DNA of 64,000 bases from Zopfochytrium polystomum (lineage: Eukaryota > Chytridiomycota > Chytridiomycetes > Chytridiales > Chytridiaceae), in the NCBI GenBank assembly GCA_025765615.1, contig JAIVFJ010000096.1, positions 1-64,000 of the forward strand, written 5' to 3'. Under the pieces are notes generated by a model, which made no database searches, was not told the DNA's origin, and saw only the letters and a program-made list of their open reading frames with translations. The position numbers and the translations under genes were made by a program. Below, in pieces: positions 11,760 through 21,523 of this stretch. Within the stretch, counting starts at the first letter, position 1; each line of letters opens with the position of its first letter.

Positions 11760-11925
11760 TGTTCTACAATGTATGCTGTTTGGCTTTACACAAAATTGTG
11801 ACAAAGACCAGGTTACAGAAATGCACTAAGTCCTCTTCACAACGGTGCTCTAATGCACCACAGTGTGAGGTGTTGCTCCTGCACACTGCTTACTGCAAAC
11901 TCCAAAATCTACCAGCAATTACTCC
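11760..11925 (+). repeat. LTR of gypsy C1 (right boundary inferred)
   Basis: Starts TGTTCTACAATG directly after a purine-rich tract and matches 63918 onward (TGTTGTATAATG, shared GTATGCTGTTTGGCTTTA). The right end is uncertain; sequence that looks like gag begins soon after, so this may act as 3' LTR of one unit and 5' LTR of another. Confidence 0.5.
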
Positions 11926-12127
11926 TGGTCAACCAACGTACAGCAGAAGTCTGATGCTTTACCAGAAGCCATCAAAATCATTCAGCAACTCCAGACTGTG
12001 CAAGACATTAAGGTTAAGTCAGTCAGGTTTGATGGGGGCAACCTTAAGTCAACTGCCTTTGAACGCTTCAAAAAAAAAATTACAGAGCCATGGTCTTACT
12101 CCATTTATAAAAACCTTAACAAGAGAC

Positions 12128-13334
12128 ACTCAAGACTGCACCCTCCACCACCACCACCCTCCACCACCTTGCCACTGCCCTCCACCGCCTTCCCACTGCC
12201 AGATCGACATCAGATCAACATCAGATTGTTGTCAGATCGTCAGATCATCATCAGATCGACTTCAGATTGACTCCAGAACCCTCCACCACCACACTCCACC
12301 ACCTTGCCACCTTTTTTTTTTTAATTTTTTTTTTTTATTTTTTTTTTTATTGTTCCAGCCCCAGAGGGGCTGGCAGGAAGAGAAAGAGCCATCAACAGTG
12401 AACAGTAATGGACTATGTCCAGGTATCACCTCAGCAAACCCACCCCATGCGCTACAGACTTACAGGGTTGTCAGGCATCTCCACTGCACATAAAGCCACA
12501 ATGATCAAAGGAGAAGGGGAAAACACAGAATCAAGAAAATAGAGAATGAGTCTGAAGGAGGTCAGTGTAAGAGAGGGGAACAGCAGTGAAGAGTCAGAGG
12601 GTTGGGATAAGTCAGATTAGGCTACAGCCCATGTCAAGATTGAGAAGGGCAACAGTGGCTCAGTGAACGTTGGGGGGCTCAGCAGGAGATGGGTGATGAG
12701 TGGCTCTTGCTTGTTGGCGTGAGGGGAGTTGTATTGTGTGGTGAAGCCAGATAATGCCTGCAACAAGTTTTATGCCGCCGAGGTAGTGGTCAATCCATCT
12801 GGAAGAAGCCTTGGTGCGCAAAAGCCAGATGCCTGGGCAAGTGTCAGTGGAGTGCTGGCGACTACATGTGGTGCAGCGAGGTTGAGAGGGTTGTGAAGAG
12901 CTGTTGCGAGTTCTGTGGGATGATGGAGTGGGAGGGAGGGAAGAGTTGATGTTTGGAGAAGACAGTGGTTGAGAGGCTGCGGAACAAGGGTGAGAGGCCT
13001 GGGAATTTGGTGGAGGGGATCTGCAGGGCTTGGAGCGCTTGTCAGATGGCTTGATGGACTTTGACTTCTCCCAAGAGATAGTGTCGTCGCAACAGGGGAT
13101 CCAAATAAGTCAATGGGCGTCAAGAAGGAGCTGATGGAAAGCGGTGATAAGGGTTTTAAGGACAGAGGCAGCAGGGTTTTCACGTGAGAATAAAGAGTCA
13201 TAAAAGGATTGAGGGATGAAGCCACGAAGGAGGGAGGAAAAATTGATACAAGATTGATGATCAAAGAGAAATTCAGGGCAGGAGAGCCAGTAAATGGGAT
13301 GGGCTTGGGGAGGAGAGTGACCATGAGGTGCAGG
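12128..13334. repeat. Left arm of 1,207-bp inverted repeat
   Basis: Reverse complement of 18087-19293. Arms are the same length, including matching T/A homopolymer runs of 11, 12 and 11. One difference was seen: A at about 13279 where the other arm has the CpG form. The repeat comprises the 3' coding end and 3' UTR of LINE family D. Confidence 0.9.
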
Positions 13335-14574
13335 CTTGTCTGCTCGTTCGTTGCCAGCATCGCTGTTGCAACGCATGCCCAAAGGGTGGGGTGGGAAGTG
13401 GAGTGCAAAAGACGATGGAGGGAATCAGAGAGAGGAGGTGTGTTGAGATGGCTGTGCGGATGGGGGCTAAAGGAGTTTGAGGGAAAGAGTTTCTCAAGGG
13501 TGTGAACCACTCCAAGATTGTCAAGTCGAAAAGTGAGGGGCAGGGAAAGCTTTGTAGTGATGGTGAGGGCAGCAAGGAGAGCAGCAATTTCAGCAGTTGT
13601 GGAAGAGGCAGAGAGTGGAGGGAGGGCGAAAGAAAATTCAAAGTTAAGCTCAAGGCAAGCAACAGATCCAGCCATGAAGCCCTCCTGGCGAAGGGAGCCA
13701 TCAGTGTCAAAGGTCAAGGATGGGTGGGTATGAGCAAGGTCAGCAGGGAGGAGGGGCACGTCCATTGGTTGAAAGCAGGGATTCGTGAAGGGAGCTGGAT
13801 TGAAAGTGGAGTGGCGGGAGGTGAGGAGTGGGAAAGGTGTGGGTGTGAAAACGGTGGTTGGGGAAGGCGAGTTAACAAAGAAGATGGGCTGGGAGAGTCG
13901 AGTTGCAGTTGCAGTTGTGCGGCTGCTGATGGGGACTGTGTAGGTGGAGTGTGCAAAGGAAGTTGGATTGTAGGGAGATATGTGCTTGCTGCAGGGTAAG
14001 AGAATGGGGGGGAACCAATGGGGCAGCCAAGGCATTGGACCAAGTGGAAATTGTGGTAGGAAGGGTGAAGGCGTTCAGGGAGCCTGGAGTAGTGATGAGA
14101 AAGGAGTTGGGGGTTTGGGGGAGTGTGAATCCAGTTAACAATGCGGAAGAATTCCACTTGTGGTGGGGTCATCAGACGGAAAAAACTGCCACGAGCAAGG
14201 GGGGGATGGTGAAGGGGATCCAAAGAAGATGGGTAAAAGGGATTGTAAAGAGGACCATCAGGAGGGCTGTGGTAAAAGACTGGAGAGCCAAAGGTGGGAG
14301 CAGCGAAAATCAAGGTCTTAATGATGTGGTACACTTCACAGAGTTTGTCAGGGAGAGAGCTGCCTTTGTAGGAAGGACTGGTGAGGCAGAGGTCAAAAAG
14401 TTGTTCAAAAAAGAAGACTGAGTGTGAACGGAGAGTGGGAAGCACTTTGAGAAAAATATGCCAAGGAACTAATGAGTTGATGGAGTGAGCGTGAACTGAA
14501 AATAGGGGTGGACCAGAGTATTGGAAGGATGTGTGTTGGTTAAAAAGGAGGGGAATGAGAGACTTGGAGATCAT
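13110..14574 (-). pseudogene. LINE D1 ORF2 C-terminal part with RNase H
   Basis: RNase H reads LTFDTDGSLRQEGFMAGSVA (first Asp), STTAEIAALLAAL (Glu) and RLDNLGVVHTLEK (second Asp) on minus between about 13730 and 13480. The next part, GNERADK, lies in another frame (13382-13110, ending LLLDAH then TGA), after a small deletion relative to D2, which keeps WVRGHNSDTGNKRADKLA. The upstream 13714-14574 segment is compositionally coding but lacks a recognised motif. The element cannot be functional. Confidence 0.65.
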
Positions 14575-14576
14575 CA

Positions 14577-14682
14577 GATTGACATCAGATCTTCGTCAGA
14601 TTGACTCCAGATCATCAGATTGACATCAGATCTTTGTCAGATTGTCAGATCATCGTCAGGTCAACGTCAGATTTAAGATTTC
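14577..14682. repeat. TCAGAT minisatellite between LINE D1 and D2
   Basis: About five imperfect copies of a 20-22 nt unit built from ATCAGATTGACATCAGATC. The same unit family sits in the 3' UTRs of D1 (about 12205-12280) and D2 (about 19145-19225). Here it is in the orientation of D1's tail although it lies at D1's 5' side. Confidence 0.75.
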
Positions 14683-14697
14683 ACTCCCTTCCCCTGC

Positions 14698-15480
14698 TGT
14701 CGCCGTTGTGGAAACTCCAACCATACCTCTCAATCTTGCAAAACCGGCCGCCCCTCTGGCTCCCTCCTTAACCAAGCCACTTCAGCAGATTCCAAAGACA
14801 ACAGCCAGACAGCTCAGGCCCCCCCTGACACCACAACTCCCCCACCTGTTCCGCCTGCCGCGCCTTCTGTCCCTGCTCCAGAGCTGCAGTCAATCTTGAA
14901 GGTCCTTGAAAGCATCCAGCAACAGCTTCATGCACAACAGACCTCCTTGCGCACAGAGCTGAAAGAGCATCAGACCTCAGTATGCACGTGACATCCAAAA
15001 ACTCACCACTCAGCTTACCCAACTTGAGCCAATCCCTGCAGCACTGGAACACAGCTTAGCAAAGGTGGACCATGACATTCAGAGACTTGAAGCTGCTGCA
15101 GCCAACGTGGATACTTCACTCAAAAACCATGCTGGTGCCATCCACAACCTAAATCAGCGAGTCACCACACTGGAGCCACTCACTGCACAATTGGACAGCT
15201 GCCTCACCGCAGTGGACACGACCACCCAGCTCCTCAGCTCTCGCCTCCGGACAATTGAAGAATGGTTGAAATACAATGACCTGATTGATGAGGACCTTGA
15301 CGACCGTTCCTCCTCTGAACCTTCTTCTACTACTACTGTCCCTGCTCGATCAGCTGTCACCACACACTCAAGCTCCAGTTCCTCTTCAACTCCTCCCAAC
15401 AGAACTGCCCCCCAAACCTGCCCCCAAACCTGCCCCAAAAACTGCCTCAAAAACCAGGAACACTGCCTCAACTTGACCAA
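14698..15480 (+). pseudogene. LINE D2 ORF1: CCHC zinc knuckle and coiled coil
   Basis: A perfect C-X2-C-X4-H-X4-C knuckle (CRRCGNSNHTSQSC) is encoded at 14698-14739. A Pro/Thr-rich linker and helix-forming sequence (ILKVLESIQQQLHAQQTSL) follow to a TGA at 14989. The frame then shifts, and the coiled coil continues (LEAAAANVDTSLKNHAGAI) to about 15300, ending in a Ser/Pro/Lys-rich tail. ORF1 proteins of this kind bind LINE RNA. At least one frameshift breaks it. Confidence 0.65.
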
Positions 15481-15620
15481 TATTCTTATTCATTCTTTTG
15501 TGAAAGCCCCTTTGCTATTGATATCGCTCTCATTTCTCAAAAAAAAAAAAAAAAAAAAAAAACAGAGACATTATTAGCAGGACTTCCTGCACCCCTTAGT
15601 CAATTATGTAAACTAGCCCT

Positions 15621-18600
15621 GTGTCCAGCACACCACTGTCAACACCACCACCCCTCCCTTGCTTTGCGACTTGGAACATCCGTCGTGCCTTCCCCACCAA
15701 TGCTGCATCTATCTTCCCCTGGCTCGATCACACTAAAACCACCATCCTTGCCATTCAAGAAACTGGCGGCTCTGACACAGAGGCCACCCACTCCATTTGT
15801 CACATCACTAGGAATTACAAAAGTTTCTTCATATCCTCCACCCCCTCCTGTCATGCTGGTGTTGGTTTCATCATTTCATCTTCCCTGGCACCACACATCA
15901 CTGACGACTCCCACTTTGGAACTCGTGCCATTTCCCTCACCTTATCTTTTGCTCGACGCTCCATCCTCCTGCGAAATATTTACTGGCCTGCTGACCCCCA
16001 ATCTGAGGAACTCCCTGCCTTGCAAAAATGGTGCAACTCTCTTGCCTCATCTGACTCCACCTCACCCCACCAAGCCTACTGGTTTGGTGACTGGAATGCC
16101 ATCACTGACCCCCTTGACCACTCCACCAGAGCCCCCACACCTACTTCCCGCCACAGGTTCCTCCCCACCCTCTCCCTGAAAGGCTTTGTTGATTCCTTTC
16201 GACACCTGCACCCAGACTTACCCTCTTACACACACACTGCTGGCTCCTACTCGTCTCGTTTGGACAGCATTTGGCTTTCACCACCTGCTCTTGACTACGT
16301 CACTGAAGCTAACATTTCTTCTCCACTTGAAGAGCCCCATCTCGCTGACACTTCAGACCACCTCCCCTTCAACATAATTCTTGCTTCCTCCCCCTTCCAC
16401 ACTTTTCCCTTCTCCCCTCTGCGCCAGCAGGTCATCAAACCCCTGGAAGCTTCAGAGAAGCAACTCGACAATTACACTTCAGCCGTCTCAGTTGAGCTTG
16501 CCCCCCTCTCAGCAGCCCTTGCAGCCTTGGACAGCATTCTTCCCCCCTCCGAGCTTGAGTTCCTCCATTCTCCATCCTTACCCTTTCAATACCCCTCCCC
16601 AGAACGTGCATCACTCCTTGTCAGCCACCTTGACACACTCTCCACATCATTTCACGAGTTGCTGCTTCAGCTTGGCAAAAAGTTCCTTCCTCACAAGGGA
16701 ACCTCCTCAGCAGTGCCAAAGATAGATTGCCGCGCCAAACCATTTCTTGTTGCACGTTGGAAAGTAGAGAAACTGTGGGCACTTGCCAAAGACCCTGCGC
16801 ATGATCTGGCTAACATCTTCCCTTCCATTCCTTTGACCCCATCCGAGTGGGGCACAGATCAGCCCTACTCCTTCTTGTCCCACATCCACTCTCAGTACAA
16901 GAGCCTGCTTCTTTGACACAACTGACTATTGTGATGTTTTACTCCCCGCCCTCAACCGCCATCGCCAGGCCATCTACCGTGCCCAATGCCAGGCAGCAGA
17001 AAAGCACAAAATGGAGGACATTGCCACAGCTCTCACACATAGACACAATCTTTTCTCTTCTGGCAAGATGAAGACTGTCCTCAACAACATCCTCAACCGC
17101 ACGCGCAGCAACTCTAGCATCGACCACATTCTCTATACTACTGCTGAAGGTCCCTCAATCACCCACGATCCTGACCTTGTCCCTGGTATCTTCATCATTC
17201 GCTCTTTTCTCTTCCTTGACATCCCAGACTCTTGGGCATCTTCCTCCTCTTCTCCTGACCCACCTCTGCACCTTGTACGCTACACCCTTGACCTTGCCCA
17301 TTCACTAAACAGCCCTTATACCTTCTCCTCAACGACATTAAGAAAGCTTTTGACAGTGCCCCTGTTGCTGGCCTCATTGCCTCCTGGGAACGTATTCACC
17401 TCCCCTCTTCTTATGTTCGCATGCGTGTCAATTCCCAACGTCGTTTTCATTCCTCGCTTTTGCACACCACTTCCCACCCCACCCTTTGGGCATGCGTTGC
17501 AGCCACTCTACAGTCTTGGATTGCCCCCCTCCACAAATTTCCTGGGTTCGTGGACACAACAGTGACACTGGCAACAAACGAGCAGACAAGCTGGCATCAT
17601 CTGTACCCTTGACCTCCGACCCAACTTTGTTACCATCCTCTCGCAACAGATCTTCCCAGCCACCGCCTTCATCTCAAATACCCTGGTCTTGGGCCAACTT
17701 CGACGACAACTGCGACTCCTCACAGGTCTCTCTCACCATTTTGCACTTCTGAACACCTCAGCCTTTGCCCACATCACCCACAACCCTGACCTAGTTCATT
17801 GGGAAGCCACATTTCTTGTTCTCCACTCTGGAATTAAACCCTCTTCCCTCTTTGGCACCCTCCCTGGCTCTGCTCGTTGCAAGTATTGACTTCAAATCCT
17901 CAGCAACACTTTGCCCACCCAAAAGTTCTACACCAATGACACCCTCAAGTCTACCCTGATGGGCTCTGTCGTCGATGCCACCACGCTCTGGAAACCACAG
18001 AGCATGTCTGACAATGCCCTGCAGCTGCTGACGCCATTGCCATGATTCGCAACACCTTTGCTGAAACTCTTTCCTCCTCTGTTCCTCCTGCACCTCATGG
18101 TCACTCTCCTCCCCAAGCCCATCCCATTTACTGGCTCTCCCGCCCTGAATTTCTCTTTGATCATCAATCTTGTATCAATTTTTCCTCCCTCCTTCGTGGC
18201 TTCATCCCTCAATCCTTTTATGACTCTTTATTCTCACGTGAAAACCCTGCTGCCTCTGTCCTTAAAACCCTTATCACCGCTTTCCATCAGCTCCTTCTTG
18301 ACGCCCATTGACTTATTTGGATCCCCTGTTGCGACGACACTATCTCTTGGGAGAAGTCAAAGTCCATCAAGCCATCTGACAAGCGCTCCAAGCCCTGCAG
18401 ATCCCCTCCACCAAATTCCCAGGCCTCTCACCCTTGTTCCGCAGCCTCTCAACCACTGTCTTCTCCAAACATCAACTCTTCCCTCCCTCCCACTCCATCA
18501 TCCCACAGAACTCGCAACAGCTCTTCACAACCCTCTCAACCTCGCTGCACCACATGTAGTCGCCAGCACTCCACTGACACTTGCCCAGGCATCTGGCTTT

Positions 18601-18761
18601 TGCGCACCAAGGCTTCTTCCAGATGGATTGACCACTACCTCGGCGGCATAAAACTTGTTGCAGGCATTATCTGGCTTCACCACACAATACAACTCCCCTC
18701 ACGCCAACAAGCAAGAGCCACTCATCACCCATCTCCTGCTGAGCCCCCCAACGTTCACTGA
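15621..18761 (+). pseudogene. LINE D2 ORF2: endonuclease, RT relic, RNase H relic, zinc tail
   Basis: The APE endonuclease is clear over 15650-16380: FATWNIRRAF, IQETGG (catalytic Glu), YWFGDWNAI, SSRLDSIWLSPP and the terminal SDHLPF. A pre-RT linker follows (16917-17160, frameshifted). RT motif A survives as LNDIKKAFDS (17328-17357), then the sequence jumps to an RNase H end, WVRGHNSDTGNKRADKLA (about 17550-17600). The C-terminal frame at 17967-18761 holds a C-X2-C-X8-H-X3-C finger and, at 18546-18584, a second C-X2-C-X3-H-X4-C finger. It is interrupted by TGA at 18009 (where a Trp would fit) and 18309. Dead. Confidence 0.7.
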
Positions 18762-19293
18762 GCCACTGTTGCCCTTCTCAATCTTGACATGGGCTGTAGC
18801 CTAATCTGACTTATCCCAACCCTCTGACTCTTCACTGCTGTTCCCCTCTCTTACACTGACCTCCTTCAGACTCATTCTCTATTTTCTTGATTCTGTGTTT
18901 TCCCCTTCTCCTTTGATCATTGTGGCTTTATGTGCAGTGGAGATGCCTGACAACCCTGTAAGTCTGTAGCGCATGGGGTGGGTTTGCTGAGGTGATACCT
19001 GGACATAGTCCATTACTGTTCACTGTTGATGGCTCTTTCTCTTCCTGCCAGCCCCTCTGGGGCTGGAACAATAAAAAAAAAAATAAAAAAAAAAAATTAA
19101 AAAAAAAAAGGTGGCAAGGTGGTGGAGTGTGGTGGTGGAGGGTTCTGGAGTCAATCTGAAGTCGATCTGATGATGATCTGACGATCTGACAACAATCTGA
19201 TGTTGATCTGATGTCGATCTGGCAGTGGGAAGGCGGTGGAGGGCAGTGGCAAGGTGGTGGAGGGTGGTGGTGGTGGAGGGTGCAGTCTTGAGT
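18087..19293. repeat. Right arm of 1,207-bp inverted repeat
   Basis: Reverse complement of 12128-13334; see that entry. Contains the last coding part of LINE D2, its 3' UTR, TCAGAT-type satellites and the A-rich tract at 19073-19110. Confidence 0.9.
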
Positions 19294-19478
19294 CTTGACG
19301 AAAAGTGTACAAGCCTTTCTACTGATTGGATCTGGCTGGAACCAAGGGGAATGTGATTGGGATGGGTAACAGTTTTGTATGAAAGAATTTGCTATGTTGG
19401 CTGATTGATGGATTAGGCTGCTGTGGTGTACACTACTGAAGATGGTTGTTGTTATGAATCACCCTCTGGAAACCTCTG

Positions 19479-19531
19479 GAACCTTCTAGAACATTCCTTC
19501 ATGGAACCTTGTGGAACCTTCGGGAACCTTC
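19479..19531 (+). promoter_or_regulatory. Heat-shock element arrays in LTR F2
   Basis: First array: GAACCTTCTAGAACATTC at 19479-19496, four perfect alternating GAA/TTC units at 5-bp pitch. Second array at 19504-19531: GAA, TTG, GAA, TTC, GAA, TTC, five of six units perfect. Both lie about 100-150 bp upstream of TATAAAAG at 19627-19634. This matches the known binding pattern of trimeric heat shock factor. Confidence 0.8.
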
Positions 19532-19626
19532 TTTGTTTTCCTTACTTGTCTTGTTGTCATTGGTATCATTGGTATCATTGTATTACTAATTGCTCTTTCT
19601 GGAACTTTCTTTGAGTCTTGACAAGG

Positions 19627-19634
19627 TATAAAAG
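19627..19634 (+). promoter_or_regulatory. TATA box of LTR F2
   Basis: TATAAAAG followed by a G run, conserved in F1 and deleted in F3. Confidence 0.7.
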
Positions 19635-19917
19635 GGGGATGGGGGACCTGTCCCATCCCTCAAGTAAATTATTGTTTCCAATACAATCATCACTCCTCTC
19701 AGGTCCTTGTCTGCCTTGTCCTGTCCTGCCCTGTTCCTGACAGTGGTGGTGGGAGGTTGATCTTGGCTTCTGTCAGTCTTGTGTTTGCCTCTATACAAAA
19801 CTGTTACAAGGACTATCACTTGCAAAATGCTGCAAGTCATCCATGCAGAACAGTATCTGGTCGAAGGTCCTGCACACTGCTTACACCAAAAGACCCAAAA
19901 CTAACAGTTTCATCTTG

Positions 19918-21523
19918 CAAGGAACCTAATATCAAACACAGCAGGAGCAGTTATTAGTGACAGGACAGGACGCAACCTAGCGCCCCTCGTCGACAGGGGT
20001 GCTGCAGGAGCCCTTGTCGTTGCCAGCAACGAGGGGGAGAGAGAGAAAGGAGTCGACTATGTAGGGCCAGAAGGTCGCCAGTCGGGAACTCACACACAGA
20101 AACACCAACGATTGTACACGCACCCCACTGGGCTGCGTCAGCACAATCACTCAACCAACAGGCTTTATTGCATCGCACTCGTCCTCACACATCTCACTCT
20201 CACAGCAACAGTTCCAAGGCAGGCACTCTTAGATCAATTTCTCAGGTGTCAGGGACTGCGCAGAGTGCTGCCACCAACACCCTTGCAGGGTTGACAACGC
20301 CACTGCCATCGCCTCTGTGGCAGGCGAGTGCCTGTGATCCTCACTCCAACACAGAGCCAGCAGTGTCACACAGTCGGTGGTGGGGCATTCCCCACCCACG
20401 ACCTGTGAGACTACACCGAGGTCTCAGTGATAAAGTCTAGGATTTTATTCGCAAAAACAAGCGTACCTGTCATAAAACCGCAAGGATCGGGACCCCTATT
20501 ATTGCTCCCAGTTCTTTAGTTTCCAAGGCGTTATCAAAGTGTATTTGCGGCTAACCCGTCTTTATTATTGGGTCTGCTTTTACTACTTTCGTCTTAACAG
20601 TTTCCGTTGCACCAGGGTTTTCTCAACATATTTTCTTTTTCGGTGACTAACGGAGACTGCCCGACTGCCTAGGGATGGGGTGCCTGACAGGCCGTACCCC
20701 AAGCCCGCCTAATTTATTATTTATTTTTGGCACTTGTACATACATGCATAGGGTTGGGGGGGACTTAGAGCATTTGTGGTGGATGCTCCAAGTCAGGGGG
20801 GTTGACTTGTCAATTTTCTCTCTCTCTGTTTTTGGGCCATTTCTCTTTTTCCTTTTTTCTTCAATCTGATTTCTGTCCATTGGCACCAATACAGAGTCCC
20901 TTCAAATCCATCTGGCTTGCAAAGGTGAGGGTAGTGAGAGATGGTACACACCCGGGTGTGTACATGGTCCCTTCGTGGGGCTCCTCTTAAGGGGCCGTGG
21001 GTGGGGAATGCAGCTGGCCCCACCAGTGACTGTGTGACATTGCCGGCTCTGTGTTGGAGTGAGGATCCCTGGCGCTTGCCCGCCGCGACGACGGTGATGG
21101 TGATGGTGGCGACGACGGCGTCGTTGTCCCCCACCTTCCTGTCCCCGCGAGGGTGTTGGTGGCTGCGCCCGGTGCAGCCCCCGACGCCTGAGAGTTCGAT
21201 CTACAAGCGCCTGCCTCGGTCCTATTGCTGTGAGGGCGAGATGTGTGAGTACGAGTGCGATGCGATAAAGCCCGTTGGTCGAGTGGTCGTGCCGACGCAG
21301 CCCGGCGGGGTGCGTGTACGATTGCAGGTGTTTCCGCGTGCGAGTTCCCTGCTGGCGACCTTCCGACCCCTACATAGTCGACTCCCTTCTCTCTCTCCCC
21401 CCCGTCGCTGGCAACGACAAGGGCTCCCGCAGCACTGTCCGCGACGAGGGGCGCTAGGTTGCGCCCTGTCCGTCCCGTCGCTATTAACCGCTCCTGTTGT
21501 ATTTGAGATTAGGTTCCTGAGAT
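19918..21523. repeat. Foldback element with about 500-bp inverted arms
   Basis: The left arm (about 19918-20435) is the reverse complement of the right arm (about 21000-21523) at roughly 80% by eye. The core (20436-20999) is unique and has no coding signal. A further inverted match links 20938-21000 with about 21850-21915, and a segment of the left arm near 20400-20430 recurs at 21917-21945, so the structure is composite. The arms differ mostly by C-to-T or G-to-A changes at CpG sites on the left. The transposon class is unknown and no target duplication is evident. Confidence 0.75.

Larger units (their letters stand above)
9230..12127 (+). mobile_element. Decayed Ty3/gypsy retrotransposon C1 with 3' LTR
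   Basis: Pol fragments appear in the expected order. Reverse transcriptase carries YSKLD (motif A, about 9535) and FDDIIVHS (motif C, 9726). The RNase H connection (FVGLSQQFR-like, about 10025) follows, then the gypsy signature ENAVADALSRM (10455-10487). Next come an integrase zinc region ending CVECQ (about 10930-10955) and a degraded integrase core (KRYIWLMVCPLGGWSEAV, about 11065-11120). Several stops and frameshifts show it is dead. A purine tract (GAAGTGGGAGA) precedes an LTR beginning at 11760. Gag-like coding sequence (SVRFDGGNLKSTAFERF, about 12020-12070) follows that LTR. The left boundary is approximate. A related pol end plus LTR start occurs at 63835-64000. Confidence 0.8.
12128..14575 (-). 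mobile_element. LINE D1, 5'-truncated
   Basis: Minus-strand LINE containing, from right to left, the region between RT and RNase H (14574-13714), an RNase H domain and the C-terminal domain, then a 3' UTR with ATCAGAT-type satellites and an A/T-rich tail (about 12311-12349 on plus). The 5' end stops at a TCAGAT satellite (14577). No target duplication could be defined, because the left flank is gypsy gag and the right flank is another LINE copy. Confidence 0.75.
14690..19293 (+). mobile_element. LINE D2, internally deleted
   Basis: Plus-strand LINE with ORF1 (zinc knuckle plus coiled coil), an A tract (about 15540-15562), ORF2 with an APE-type endonuclease, a truncated RT, an RNase H remnant and a C-terminal zinc domain. 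It ends in a 3' UTR shared with D1. Most RT palm motifs, including any FADD-type box, are absent, so about 1-2 kb is missing relative to a complete LINE (inference from family layout). Its right end abuts a copia A fragment. Confidence 0.8.
19450..19742 (+). mobile_element. Solo LTR F2 (HSE-bearing), inserted in the A3 LTR
   Basis: A 293-bp LTR, TGTTATGAATC to CCTGACA. The flanking 5-bp repeats are GTTGT (19445-19449) and GTGGT (19743-19747), one mismatch. Removing the element and one repeat restores the exact length of the A-family LTR at this point. It carries heat-shock arrays and a TATA box. This copy gives the clearest view of the family promoter. Confidence 0.9.
19298..19906 (-). mobile_element. 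Truncated copia A3: 5' LTR plus 80 bp of leader
   Basis: LTR at 19380-19906 (TGAAAG...CTAACA), diverged from A1/A2 LTRs and interrupted by solo LTR F2. To its left, 19298-19379 matches the leader next to the 5' LTRs of A1 and A2 (ACTGATTGGATCTGGCTGG). The rest of the element is missing where LINE D2 begins. Confidence 0.8.

Noticed and set aside
12770..13330. Continuation of the 421-codon minus frame through the LINE D 3' end, and its mirror at 18058-18651
   Set aside because: The real ORF2 C-terminal frame is the one encoding WLS.PEFLFDHQSC and the zinc finger; this frame is a Pro/Leu/Ser-rich shadow.
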